Below, in pieces: positions 16,932 to 26,010 of a stretch of 64,000 nt of DNA. This DNA comes from Nitrospirillum iridis (GTDB lineage: Bacteria; Pseudomonadota; Alphaproteobacteria; Azospirillales; Azospirillaceae). The stretch spans positions 1 through 64,000 of the forward strand of contig NZ_JACIIZ010000003.1 of the NCBI RefSeq assembly GCF_014205765.1, in the 5' to 3' direction. The stretch's first letter is position 1. Every line of letters begins with the position of its first letter. The notes beneath the pieces are model-generated. The model had not been told where the DNA came from. It did no database searches and was given only the letters and a program-made list of their open reading frames with translations. A program made the translations under genes and the position numbers.

Positions 16932-19900
16932 CTATCCCTGTTGTTTCTTCAGCAGGGGCTTCAGCACCGCCGCCACGGCCGCCAGGCCGGCCGGCAGGGC
17001 CCCCACCAGTTCGGTGATGTCCTGGCGGCAGGCGTCGGCGTCGCCGGCCCGCGCGGCGCTCTGAATCTGATTGGACAGGGCCTGCATCTGGCGCAGGCCG
17101 ATATCGCCCGCCGTGGCGATCAGGGTATGGGCCGACCGCGCCATGGCGTCGGTGTCGGTGCCGCCCGCCAGGATCGCCAGCGCCGCCACCCGCGCCTCGC
17201 ACTCCGCGACCGATGACATGACCAGGTCGGCCAGGGTATCGGTGTCCAGCAGCTCGGCCAGCTGGCGCAGCGGCGCGGGGTCCAGGACCGGCGGTTCCAT
17301 GGACGGGGCGGCGGGTCTGGAGGCGGTGGCCGCCGTCGCCACCTCCCCCGTCACCCAGCGGGCCACGGTGTTGGCCAGGGTTGGCAGGGCGAAAGGCTTG
17401 GCGATGTAGTCGTCCATGCCGGCGGCCAGATATTCCTCGCGCATGCCGGTCATGGCATTGGCGGTCATGGCGATGACGGGGGTGCGGGGGCGGCCCTCCG
17501 CCTCCTGGATCTGACGGATGCGCTGCGTCGCCTGCACCCCGTCCATCTCCGGCATCTGGATGTCCATCAGTACCGCCTGGAAGGCCCCGCGCTGGTACAG
17601 GTCCAGCGCCGACCGCGCGTCGCCGGCCAGCGTGACCGTGTAGCCCAGCCGCTCCAGCATGGTCTTGGCCACGGTCTGGTTGATGGCGTTGTCGTCGACC
17701 ACCAGCAGGGGGGCGCCGTTGCCGGGGGGCAGGCTGGCCTGCGGCGGCGTCGCGGCCCCGCGGCTGGCCCGTGGCCGGGCTGGGGGCGGCAAGGCCGGCA
17801 CCTTGGGCGTGTCCTTGGCGCGGGCGGGCGGGAGACGCACGGTGAAGGCGAAGGTGCTGCCCTGGTTCAGCGCGCTGTCCAGGGTGATGGCCCCGCCCAT
17901 CAGCGCCACCAGGCGCTGGGAGATGGCCAGCCCCAGGCCTGATCCGCCGAAGCGGCGCGAGATGGACGTGTCGGCCTGGCCGAATTTGCGGAACAGATGT
18001 GCTTGCGCTGGCGCGCTGATGCCGATGCCCGTGTCGCGCACGGCGAAATGCAGGGGCACCAGGCCGTCCCTGGTGATGCCGACCTCCACCTCCAGGACGA
18101 CCGATCCCTGGTCGGTGAACTTGACGGCGTTGCCCACCAGGTTCAGCAAGACCTGGCGCAGGCGCAGCGGATCACCCCGGTAGTGACCGGGAGGTTTGCC
18201 CAGCAACAGGGTTTCCAGCCGGATGCCCTTGTCGCGGGCCCGCGGCTCCAGAATGGCCATGACGCCGCCGGTGACGTCGGTCAGGGCGAACGGCACCTCC
18301 TCCAGCTCCACCCGCCCGGCCTCCAGTTTGGAGATGTCCAGAATGTCGTTGATGATGGCCAGCAGGGCGTCGGCGCTGTCGCGGATGATGCCGGCATAGG
18401 TCGCCTGGTCGGCGGTCAGCGGACTTTCCAGCAAAAGCTGCACCATGCCCATGACACCGTTCATGGGGGTGCGGATCTCATGGCTCATATTGGCCAGGAA
18501 GTCCGACTTGGCGGCGTTTGCGGCCTCTGCCGACCGTCGGGCGGCATCCAATTCCTCGGCCAGGGTCCGCAATTCGCGGGCCTGCGCCGCCAGGCGGTCG
18601 CGGGCGTCGATCAGGTCCGACACCTGCCGCCGCTGCACCGTCATGTCCATGTAGCTGACGACGAAGCCACTGCCCGGCATGGGGATGGCCCGCGCCTCCA
18701 GGGTCCTGCCGTCGGCACGGGTCAGTTCATAGGTCACTTGGCCCGTCTCCTCGCCCTGGGCGCCGGCGGGCAGGCGCACCCCGGCCAGCGGATCGGCGGC
18801 GCCGTCCTGCAACAGGGGCTCCACTTCCGGCAGGGGCATGCCGGGGGGGCAGTCTTCCGGCGCCAGCCCCATCAGATCCAGGAAATGCTGGTTGCGGATG
18901 GACAGGCGCAGCTGGGCGTCGAAGGCGACGATGCCCTGGTCTATGGATTCCAGAATGGTGGTCAGCAGCCGGTCGCGTTCCTGCAAATGCTGACGCGTCT
19001 CCACCAGGGCGGTGATGTCGCGGCCCACGCCGCGAAACCCATGAAAGCGCCCGTCCGCCGCGAAATAGGGCCGACCCGATATTTCCAGATGGCGGGTGGC
19101 GCCGTCGGGTCCCGAAGCCGAATAGATGAAGTCGCGAAAGGCCGTGCGGCTATTCAGGAAGCCCTCATAGACGGCCCAGTGCGCCGCCTGCGCATCGGTG
19201 GACAGCTCCTGCCGGGTACGGCCCAACAGCATGTTCATGTCCATGCCTTCGAACAGGACCCCTTCGGAAATGTAGGTCAGACGGTGCGTCTCATCCGTCT
19301 CCCAGTACCAGTCGGTGGACACCTCCGTCAGGTCGCGGAACCGCTCCTCCCGCGCCACCAATTCCTGTTCCTGCCGGGCGACGGCATCGGCCATGGCGTT
19401 GAACGCTTGGGCCACGGCGTCCAGTTCCGGCCCGCTGCCGGGGTTGTCGATGCGGATGGCGCGGTCACCGTTGGCGATGCGCTGGGCGGCCGCGCCCAGC
19501 GCGCGCAGCCAGCGCAACACGGACAGTTCCAGCCCGACGACGCCCAGGGCCAACGCGGCCAGGGTGACACTCAGGACAACCACCAGGTTCCGGCGAAAAT
19601 CGATGTTGGCGGCGGCCACCACGTCAGCCTTGGACAGGCCCACCGCCACCCGGGCGCCCGTGTCGCCCACGGCGACGATGCCGAACAGCCGGCTCTCACC
19701 CCGCAGGTCCGGCACGTCGGCGGTGCCGTCGGCGGTGGCCAGGACCGCTTGGACCAGGGCGGTTCGCTCATAGCTGCCGCCGACCACGCCCGCCATCTCG
19801 GGGAAGCGGGCCAGCACCGTCCCGTGCCGGTCCACGGCCAGGAAAACCGCCCGTCGCCGCTCCACCATGTGGCGGCCCATGTCCTCCAGCGATTGCAGAT

Positions 19901-20480
19901 CGACAGCCGTGCTGGCCACTTGGGCCACATCGCCATTGGTCGTGGCCTGCGCCTGGGCCACCACCAGGACAGGGCGGCCCGTGATGCGACCGATGAGGAA
20001 ATCGCTGATGGTCGGCCGGCCCGTCTTGATCAGGTTCTGGAAATAGACGCGATCGCCGAAATTCGGAAACGGAGGCGCGCTGGAGGAACAGAAGGCCTGG
20101 CCGTCCGGCTTCATCAGGTTGACGTTGGCGATCCAGGGATGGGCGGCCTTCATCAACCGCGCATCCTCGATGCATTGATCGACCGGCAGCTTGGCGCTTT
20201 CCTTGGAAAGGGTGTCGGCGATATGCCGTGCCTGGCCGATCAGGATGGCCTGCTGTTCGGCCACGGCATGCGCGAGGCCCAGCGCCTGGGCTTCGGCGGC
20301 GGCGATGGCTTCGGACCGCCGGGCGCCGTAGTCGGCAATGGACAGGGCCGCCAGGGGGGCCACCACCAGCAACAGCAGGATTTGCAGACGGGCGCGCAGG
20401 CCTTTGCCGTGCAGCTTAAGGTAGTCGCGTGGCAAGCCGTCAAGCCTTTCCCGGATAGGCTGCTGGGGTCGGCGCATCAT
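16932..20480 (-). CDS. Hybrid sensor histidine kinase with PAS, receiver and HPt domains (1182 aa)
   Basis: Order of domains: membrane helix (about 31-51), periplasmic double-Cache-like sensor (52-296), second helix (297-320), HAMP (320-372), two PAS domains (about 388-500, with [10 protein letters not shown], and 507-620), HisKA with His667 in [15 protein letters not shown], HATPase (about 770-880, DTGIGI and GGSGLGL), receiver with Asp973 in [10 protein letters not shown], and HPt with His1118 in [10 protein letters not shown]. It is thus a four-step phosphorelay in one chain. The frame is open to a TTG at 20522; I take the ATG at 20480. Its stop is six bases from the convergent Anbu stop. 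It follows the CHASE3 kinase gene on the same strand by 124 bases; no dedicated output regulator is adjacent. Confidence 0.92.
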   Translation of the reverse strand: MMRRPQQPIRERLDGLPRDYLKLHGKGLRARLQILLLLVVAPLAALSIADYGARRSEAIAAAEAQALGLAHAVAEQQAILIGQARHIADTLSKESAKLPVDQCIEDARLMKAAHPWIANVNLMKPDGQAFCSSSAPPFPNFGDRVYFQNLIKTGRPTISDFLIGRITGRPVLVVAQAQATTNGDVAQVASTAVDLQSLEDMGRHMVERRRAVFLAVDRHGTVLARFPEMAGVVGGSYERTALVQAVLATADGTADVPDLRGESRLFGIVAVGDTGARVAVGLSKADVVAAANIDFRRNLVVVLSVTLAALALGVVGLELSVLRWLRALGAAAQRIANGDRAIRIDNPGSGPELDAVAQAFNAMADAVARQEQELVAREERFRDLTEVSTDWYWETDETHRLTYISEGVLFEGMDMNMLLGRTRQELSTDAQAAHWAVYEGFLNSRTAFRDFIYSASGPDGATRHLEISGRPYFAADGRFHGFRGVGRDITALVETRQHLQERDRLLTTILESIDQGIVAFDAQLRLSIRNQHFLDLMGLAPEDCPPGMPLPEVEPLLQDGAADPLAGVRLPAGAQGEETGQVTYELTRADGRTLEARAIPMPGSGFVVSYMDMTVQRRQVSDLIDARDRLAAQARELRTLAEELDAARRSAEAANAAKSDFLANMSHEIRTPMNGVMGMVQLLLESPLTADQATYAGIIRDSADALLAIINDILDISKLEAGRVELEEVPFALTDVTGGVMAILEPRARDKGIRLETLLLGKPPGHYRGDPLRLRQVLLNLVGNAVKFTDQGSVVLEVEVGITRDGLVPLHFAVRDTGIGISAPAQAHLFRKFGQADTSISRRFGGSGLGLAISQRLVALMGGAITLDSALNQGSTFAFTVRLPPARAKDTPKVPALPPPARPRASRGAATPPQASLPPGNGAPLLVVDDNAINQTVAKTMLERLGYTVTLAGDARSALDLYQRGAFQAVLMDIQMPEMDGVQATQRIRQIQEAEGRPRTPVIAMTANAMTGMREEYLAAGMDDYIAKPFALPTLANTVARWVTGEVATAATASRPAAPSMEPPVLDPAPLRQLAELLDTDTLADLVMSSVAECEARVAALAILAGGTDTDAMARSAHTLIATAGDIGLRQMQALSNQIQSAARAGDADACRQDITELVGALPAGLAAVAAVLKPLLKKQQG

Positions 20481-20604
20481 AACCAAAGCGGGACCGGAGA
20501 TACAGGCGCAGCCGTACCACAATTCTGCTTCAAAGCCGATTTTTCAACTCTTTAGCAGTAGTGGGCGGCGATGGGGCCTGGCGGCCCGCTGGGCGGTGGA
20601 GCGG

Positions 20605-21861
20605 TCAGGCCGCCTGGACTTTGCGCGTCCGGGGTACAATCACCGAGATGTAAAACTGGGTTCCCGCCTTGTCGAAGGCCATCTCCGCGCCGATCTGCCG
20701 GCACAGCGCCTGGACGACGGTCATGCCGATGCCGGCCACGCGGGCGGCCCCCATGTCGCTGGGCAACTGGCCGCTGGGATCATCGATGAAGCAGGACAGG
20801 CGATTTTCGACCAGGTTCAGGCTCAGATGCACGGGGCTGGACAGCTGGTCCGACCGGCGCAGGGTGGGGGTCAGCATCTCGTTCAGGATCAGGGCCAGGG
20901 CCACGCCCGTTTCCACCGGCAGCAGCACGGGCGTGCTGGTCACCCGCACCCGGTCCAACGCGCCATATTCCGCCGCCACCTCGCGGCAGAAGGCGGGCAG
21001 CAGGGCGCCAAACTCCACCTCGTCCACCGTCTCGGCCTGCAGCATGCGCTTGTGGACCTCATTGATGGCCAACACCCGGGTGCGGGCCTCCGCCAAGGCG
21101 CGTTCGGCCTGGGGATCCTTGGTGTCATGGGTCTGCAATTGCAGCAAGGTGCCGATCATGGCCAGGCCGTTGCCGACGCGGTGGTTTATTTCGCGCAGCA
21201 GGCGGCCCTTCTCATCCAGCATGTCCTGCAACTGCTGACGCACACGGCTTTCCCGGTCGGCCTCCGACATGGCGCCGCTGGACAGGCGCCAGACCAGCCC
21301 CCCGGCCACGACGCAGATGACGACGCTCCCCGCCACGAACAGCAGGCGCAGGCCATTGACCCGGCCCTGTCGCTGCGTCAGCAGCGCCCGTTCGACATCG
21401 TCGATGGCGGCGATCTGGTCCCGCACCTCCGCCATCAGCGATTCCCCCCGTTCCAGGGTGATGCGGTCGGGGGCGGCCGGCGTCTGGGCCATCGGCATCT
21501 GCAGGGCGTCCAGCCGTGCGGTCGACAGCGCGGTCAGCGCGGTCACCCGTCGCGCCTGGTCGGGGTTGTCGGAGGTCAGGGTGCTCAGCGCCAGCAACTG
21601 GTTTGTGGCATCATCACGATAGCCCTGGAAGCGGTCCCGGGCCTCCGGCGCATGTACCAGCAGATAGAGCCGTTGCGCCGATTCAGCCGCCAGGATGTGG
21701 CTCAGCACCAGGGTGGCGGTATTGCGGACCTGATGGCTGTGGTTCACCCACTTTTCGCTGCTCACCACCTCCGCGAAGATGGATTGCATGATCAACAGCA
21801 AGGCGACGATGCCGCCCAGGGCCGCCAGCCCCGCCAGTCGCACGCGCTGTCGAAGCAGCAT
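20605..21861 (-). CDS. Membrane histidine kinase, CHASE3-like sensor with HisKA_2 (418 aa)
   Basis: Two membrane helices (about 8-30 and 193-213) flank a roughly 160-residue periplasmic helical domain resembling CHASE3. The cytoplasmic part has the HisKA_2 phospho-acceptor box LLREINHRVGNGLAMIGTLL with His227, then an HWE/HisKA_2-type ATPase domain that is divergent: the N-box is ALILNEML, and the G-box is short. Such kinases are common in alphaproteobacteria and often feed the PhyR general stress response or light/redox signals. The frame is open to GTG 21903; the ATG at 21861 begins just before the first helix. It lies between the hybrid kinase and the Lrp gene on one strand. Confidence 0.85.
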   Translation of the reverse strand: MLLRQRVRLAGLAALGGIVALLLIMQSIFAEVVSSEKWVNHSHQVRNTATLVLSHILAAESAQRLYLLVHAPEARDRFQGYRDDATNQLLALSTLTSDNPDQARRVTALTALSTARLDALQMPMAQTPAAPDRITLERGESLMAEVRDQIAAIDDVERALLTQRQGRVNGLRLLFVAGSVVICVVAGGLVWRLSSGAMSEADRESRVRQQLQDMLDEKGRLLREINHRVGNGLAMIGTLLQLQTHDTKDPQAERALAEARTRVLAINEVHKRMLQAETVDEVEFGALLPAFCREVAAEYGALDRVRVTSTPVLLPVETGVALALILNEMLTPTLRRSDQLSSPVHLSLNLVENRLSCFIDDPSGQLPSDMGAARVAGIGMTVVQALCRQIGAEMAFDKAGTQFYISVIVPRTRKVQAA

Positions 21862-22030
21862 GTCCACGGCCCAGGTCCTCACGAAACATCCGCGCGGCGA
21901 CACCCGCGCATAAAAAAAGGCCTCCGGCGTTGTTCACGCGAAGGGTCGGCAACGGGAATTGACCATGACCTAGATTTGGGCGTCTGGCGATCTTGCCTTT
22001 GGCGTATGCCTTCGCCGCTCGGTCGCGGCC

Positions 22031-22504
22031 TCAGGCGGCCGGACGCGGCAAGGGGATGGCCGTGGTGTATTTGATGCGCTCCATCGCGAAGCTGGAACTG
22101 ACGTCGGTCAGCTGCGTCACCTTGATCAGCTGTTTGTAGACCCGGTCATAGTGGGGGATGTCGGCCACCAGCACCTTCAGCAGATAATCGACATCGCCGC
22201 TCATGCGATAGAATTCCACGATCTCCGGAATATCGGCCACACCTCGGGCGAAGGTGTCCAGCCAGTCCTCATTATGCTGGTTGGTGCGGATGGCCACGAA
22301 CACGGTGATGCCACATCCCATCAGGCCCGCGTCCAGCAGGGCGACGCGGCGGCGGATGACGCCCGCCTCCTCCAGCTGCTTCACCCGCCGCCAGCAGGCG
22401 TTGGCTGACAATGCCACGCTGTCGGCCAGTTGCGCGATGGACAGGGACGCGTCGTCCTGCAACAGCTGCAGCAGCCGGATGTCGATCTTATCAAGCTGAA
22501 CCAT
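22031..22504 (-). CDS. Lrp/AsnC-family transcriptional regulator (157 aa)
   Basis: The N-terminal helix-turn-helix (LDKIDIRLLQLLQDDASLSI, about 4-60) is followed by the RAM ligand-binding fold (about 70-145; YRMSGDVDYLLKVLVAD is characteristic). Lrp/AsnC proteins form octamers that bind DNA in response to amino acids. The ATG at 22504 is the first of the family alignment. It is divergent from the DUF6356 gene, sharing about 150 bases of promoter. Its target is unknown; the kinase gene downstream may be cotranscribed (170-base gap). Confidence 0.92.
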   Translation of the reverse strand: MVQLDKIDIRLLQLLQDDASLSIAQLADSVALSANACWRRVKQLEEAGVIRRRVALLDAGLMGCGITVFVAIRTNQHNEDWLDTFARGVADIPEIVEFYRMSGDVDYLLKVLVADIPHYDRVYKQLIKVTQLTDVSSSFAMERIKYTTAIPLPRPAA

Positions 22505-22653
22505 AAAGTGGCTAATCCGTGGGATGAAATTATCGTCTCAGGCGCCAATACTGGGACAGTTTGGGATTTTTCTCAAGGGTTCCTGGGCTATCCTGACCTT
22601 GGCCGGCCGATCATGCGGATCGCCGGCGGGAATGCGATGGGGAGACCAGGGCC

Positions 22654-22908
22654 GTGTGGAACAAGCTGTTTGTCGATCATCCCAGGACGGTGCAGGAAAG
22701 CTATGGCGAGCATGCCGTGATGGCCGCCTCTTTCGGCGGCCGCATGGTGCTGGCAGGGTTGGCTTGCCTGGTGCACGCCGTGGTCCCGGGCCTGTTCGTG
22801 CGCACCGGCAGCCGCACCATCACCGTGCTGTATGATGAGATGGTGGTCAATCGCAACCGCAAGGCCAACAAGGCCGCGGGCGAGGTGGCCGCAGTCGGCG
22901 GGCGCTAG
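22654..22908 (+). CDS. DUF6356 family protein (84 aa)
   Basis: A small protein beginning MWNKLFVDHPRTVQESYGEH, the pattern of DUF6356 proteins. A single amphipathic/hydrophobic segment (about 30-52) suggests membrane association, and the C-terminus is basic then Ala/Val-rich. The start is GTG at 22654, with GGGGAGACCAGG upstream. The function of the family is unknown; in other genomes it is often a stand-alone gene. It converges on the Asp/Asn hydroxylase gene and is divergent from Lrp. Confidence 0.8.
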   Translation: MWNKLFVDHPRTVQESYGEHAVMAASFGGRMVLAGLACLVHAVVPGLFVRTGSRTITVLYDEMVVNRNRKANKAAGEVAAVGGR

Positions 22909-22957
22909 AACCGGAGGCGTCCGCGGGTGGATGCCCGGCCCCGGCGGCATTGTTGAA

Positions 22958-22989
22958 CCGGAAGCGGTCCGGTCACAGGCCGCTTCCGG
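22958..22989. terminator. Perfect 10-bp hairpin between convergent genes
   Basis: CCGGAAGCGG (22958-22967) pairs perfectly with CCGCTTCCGG (22980-22989) over a 12-base loop. It overlaps the stop codon of the minus-strand hydroxylase gene (22973-22975) and lies about 50 bases beyond the plus-strand DUF6356 stop. No T-run follows on either strand, so the terminator role is tentative. Confidence 0.45.
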
Positions 22990-24211
22990 CGGTGCCGGCC
23001 GGCGCCGCGTCGCCATTGAAGCGGTCGATGCCGGTCATGACCCGGGTGATCATCTCACGTTCCGCCACGCTCAGGTGGGGGTGCCAGATGTCGAACAGCA
23101 GGATGACGCGCGTCTGGTCGCTGTCGTTCCAGGCCTCATGCTCGATGGTGTCATCGAACACCCAGGCCTTGCCCACCTGCCATTCGCGCGTCTCGTTGCC
23201 CACGCGGAAGCCGCAGCCCGCCGGCACCACCAGCGGCAGGTGAACCACCAGGCGGGTGTTGGACACGCCCGTATGGGCGGGGATGCGGGTCCGTGGTTTC
23301 AGGACGGAGAACATCGCGGCCGGTGACTTGCCGGGCACCTGCGGCTGGGGCATGGCGTCCAGCAAGGCCGCGGTACGCGGGCAGCGCTCGCGGTTTTCCC
23401 GATGCGGCCGACCATAATGCATGAAGTGGAAGGCGCTCCACCGGGGGGAGTGGTTCAACTCGCTCCACTGATCCAGCGGCAGGCCGTCAGGATAGGCGAT
23501 ATAAGGCACGAAACGTTCCGGGTCATCCTCGTCCGTCAACACCGCGGCCAGTTCGGCGCGGACGACGTCGGTGCCGGCCTCCAGGTCCATCAGCCACGGG
23601 AAATCCTCGGGGTCATGGAACTCAAGGGCTGGCAGGCCGGGGTAGAAGAACTGTGCCGGTTGCTGGTGATACGGCTTGGCGCGGCCCAGCGCCCCATCGA
23701 CGAAGCGGGCCATGCGCCGGGCCTCGCCGCTGCGGCAGCGGCTGAGGTCGCCGTCTATCTCCCCCTTCAGGAACGCGTCCAGGTCCGCCAGATATTGGCT
23801 GTGCCGCTCCCGCGCGCGGGCCACCGCGCGGGCGGTGGGGGCATCCAGGGCGCCGTCCGGTGGGGCCAGACTCAGCGCCGTGCCGTAGGCGGCCCCCGCC
23901 TGCCGCGCCTCCCCCATGCCGTCCAGCAGCGACGCCCGCATCAGCAGGGCCATGAAATTGCGGGGGTCTATGCCCAAGGCGCTGTCCAAGGCCGCCAATG
24001 CCGCCGCCGGATCGCCCAGCGCGCGGCGGGCGCCCGCTAGGTTCAGCCACAGGGGGACTTGGTTCGGGGCGATGGACAGCGCCTCCTCCAGCAGGGCATG
24101 GGCCCGTGCCGGCTGGCCGGCGGCCATGGCCCGTACCGCCGCCGTGTTGAGGCTGCGCGCCTGATCGTCCGCCTCTGGCTTGGCCGTTCCAGCCTCCGCC
24201 TTCTCACCCAT
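22973..24211 (-). CDS. TPR-repeat aspartyl/asparaginyl beta-hydroxylase-like protein (412 aa)
   Basis: Residues about 15-135 form tetratricopeptide repeats (ALLEEALSIAPNQVPLWLNL and following). The C-terminal half is an Asp_Arg_Hydrox domain: the first metal/2-oxoglutarate-site His is in RIPAHTGVSNTRLVVHLPLV and the second in DDTIEHEAWNDSD. Such enzymes use Fe(II), oxygen and 2-oxoglutarate to hydroxylate Asp/Asn side chains; bacterial targets are mostly unknown. The frame is open to 24292, but the ATG at 24211 (MGEKAEAGT) starts the natural acidic N-terminus and has GGGGG upstream. It has no signal peptide, so it should act in the cytoplasm. It converges on DUF6356 and is not in an operon. 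Confidence 0.88.
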   Translation of the reverse strand: MGEKAEAGTAKPEADDQARSLNTAAVRAMAAGQPARAHALLEEALSIAPNQVPLWLNLAGARRALGDPAAALAALDSALGIDPRNFMALLMRASLLDGMGEARQAGAAYGTALSLAPPDGALDAPTARAVARARERHSQYLADLDAFLKGEIDGDLSRCRSGEARRMARFVDGALGRAKPYHQQPAQFFYPGLPALEFHDPEDFPWLMDLEAGTDVVRAELAAVLTDEDDPERFVPYIAYPDGLPLDQWSELNHSPRWSAFHFMHYGRPHRENRERCPRTAALLDAMPQPQVPGKSPAAMFSVLKPRTRIPAHTGVSNTRLVVHLPLVVPAGCGFRVGNETREWQVGKAWVFDDTIEHEAWNDSDQTRVILLFDIWHPHLSVAEREMITRVMTGIDRFNGDAAPAGTAGSGL

Positions 24212-24414
24212 AACGCCCCCGCGTTGGTTCGGGTGGTGCTGACATGAAAGAGGACATGGCCGGGGCACCGGGCCCCCTCTCCCCAACAGCACCCTCCCGG
24301 TTTAATTATAGGCGCAGCCCGACGACCGGCCTTTATGCCTATCACTATAGTCAGGGCATGGCGCCGGCAACAAGGGCCGTATGGCGAATTGTGACAACGC
24401 AAAAATTAGACGAG

Positions 24415-24453
24415 GGCAAAAAATAAGGCCCTGGCGCGCGAACGGCCAGGGCC
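24415..24453 (-). terminator. Intrinsic terminator of the sodC gene
   Basis: On the minus strand GGCCCTGGC (24453-24445) pairs with GCCAGGGCC (24435-24427) and is followed by TTATTTTTT (24426-24418). This is a textbook intrinsic terminator 28 bases after the SOD stop codon. Confidence 0.88.
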
Positions 24454-24481
24454 CTGCCGGCTATCGGAAATGCCGGTTTGG

Positions 24482-25039
24482 TTATTGATCGCCCACCACG
24501 CCGCAGGCGATGCGGCCGCCACCGCCGCCCAGCGGCTCCGGCGTGTCGGCGAAGTTGTCGCCGCCGGCGTGGATGATGAAGGCGTGGCCGGCCAGGTCAG
24601 CCAGTTTCAGATGCGGCACGGTCAGCGTCTCGGTCGAGGAGGCGCCGTCGGCCTGGATGGTCAGCGGCGGCAAGTCGCCCTTATGGCCATCGGCCATGGG
24701 CCCCAGATGCTTGCCGGTGTTGGCCGGGTCGAAATGACCGCCCGCGCCCAGGCCGGCGCCGGGCTTGCCGTCCTTTTCCCCTGGCTGGCAGGAGGCGTTG
24801 GCATGCAGGTGGAAGCCGTGCACCCCCGGCGGCAGGCCGGTCAGCTTCGGCGTCAGGATCAGGCCGCCACTGCCCTCCGTGGCGGTGATGGTGCCGACGG
24901 CGGCACCCACGCCGGTGGCGGTGATCAGGTGAACGGTGGTGATCACGGGGGCCGCGGCCACGGCCGGCCCGGTCATGGCGATGGCGGCGACCGCTGTGGC
25001 GGCTGACAGCAGGGCGGCGCGCAGCGTGGACTTCGTCAT
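24482..25039 (-). CDS. sodC: Cu/Zn superoxide dismutase, periplasmic (185 aa)
   Basis: Converts superoxide to hydrogen peroxide and oxygen in the periplasm. A signal peptide spans about 1-29 (cleavage near AVA-AAP). The metal ligands are visible: HGFHLHANASC, GAGGHFDPANTGKHLGPMAD, and HAFIIHAGGDNFADTPEPLG, with the disulfide Cys pair in NASC and RIACG. The ATG at 25039 has CGGAGGGAAAG upstream. It is transcribed alone and closed by a strong terminator. The 260-base divergent region shared with the response regulator has no obvious operator. Confidence 0.95.
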   Translation of the reverse strand: MTKSTLRAALLSAATAVAAIAMTGPAVAAAPVITTVHLITATGVGAAVGTITATEGSGGLILTPKLTGLPPGVHGFHLHANASCQPGEKDGKPGAGLGAGGHFDPANTGKHLGPMADGHKGDLPPLTIQADGASSTETLTVPHLKLADLAGHAFIIHAGGDNFADTPEPLGGGGGRIACGVVGDQ

Positions 25040-25299
25040 GGTCTTTCCCTCCGATGGGCCCAGCTTTCCCCTGGGGCGTGGCCGGGGCGGGCTTATGGGC
25101 AGGTTTGGTTAACGCGGGTGCGCATGATAAGCCGGAAGCCGGCCCCCCACCAGCGGCCAGCCTGCTTAGGCCGGAAGGGGGCGACTTTGTCGCGGGCGGG
25201 GATCTCCGGGGCACTTCCGTCAGTGCAAGGGCGATGATGCCCCGCGCGCGGCTTCACGCTATCGTTGCCGCCCCGCATCCCTCACGGCACCCATTCCCC

Positions 25300-26010
25300 A
25301 TGAACCCGCCCCCTCCCGATGGCGCCCGCATCCTGCTGGTGGAAGATGATGAGCGGCTGGCGCCCCTGGTGGTGCGCCACCTGGCCGACAGCGGTTTCCA
25401 GGTCAGCTGGGCGGCCGATGCCGTGGCGGCGGACGCGCACTTGCGCGCGCACGGTGCCGACCTGGCGGTGCTGGACATCATGCTGCCCGGGGAGGATGGG
25501 CTGTCCCTCTGCCGCCGCATCCGCCGCGACCACGACATCGGCATCATCATGGTGACCGCCCGGGGGCAGGAGGCCGACCGGATCCTGGGCCTGGATCTGG
25601 GCGCCGACGACTATCTGCCCAAGCCCTACAGCCTGTGGGAACTGGAGGCGCGGGCCAAGGCGGTGCTGCGCCGCTGTATCCGGCCGGCGGTGTCCTCGGG
25701 CCCGCGCGCCGTGCAGCAGGCCGGGCCCTTCCGTATCGACAGCGACAGCCGGGCGGCCAGCCTGAACGGCCAGATCCTGGACCTGACGCGGACGGAATTC
25801 GACCTGCTGGCCCGGCTGGCCGGGGATCCCGGCCGGGTGTTCACCCGCGACATGCTGCTGGAATGCGTGCGCGGCGGCGAGACGGAGGCGTTCGACCGGG
25901 CGGTGGATACCCACATCAGCAACCTGCGCCGCAAGATCGGCGACGATCCCAAGACCCCCGCCTTCATCCGCACGGTGTGGGGCGTGGGCTACCGCTTCCA
26001 TCTGCCATGA
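25300..26010 (+). CDS. OmpR/PhoB-family response regulator (236 aa)
   Basis: An N-terminal receiver (ILLVEDDERLAPLVV; phospho-acceptor Asp59 in LDIMLPGEDG; Lys in PKPYSLWELEARAK) is joined to a winged-helix DNA-binding domain (about 140-234, ending RTVWGVGYRFHLP). The frame is open from 25054; the ATG at 25300 is where the receiver begins. Its stop overlaps the ATG of the kinase gene (ATGA at 26007-26010), so the two are translationally coupled. It likely controls the ABC operon immediately downstream, in the manner of BceR- or CpxR-type systems; that is inference from order. Confidence 0.93.
   Translation: MNPPPPDGARILLVEDDERLAPLVVRHLADSGFQVSWAADAVAADAHLRAHGADLAVLDIMLPGEDGLSLCRRIRRDHDIGIIMVTARGQEADRILGLDLGADDYLPKPYSLWELEARAKAVLRRCIRPAVSSGPRAVQQAGPFRIDSDSRAASLNGQILDLTRTEFDLLARLAGDPGRVFTRDMLLECVRGGETEAFDRAVDTHISNLRRKIGDDPKTPAFIRTVWGVGYRFHLP

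Noticed and set aside
17997-20555. 852-codon plus-strand frame
   Set aside because: Exact antisense shadow of the hybrid kinase, whose domains are unmistakable.
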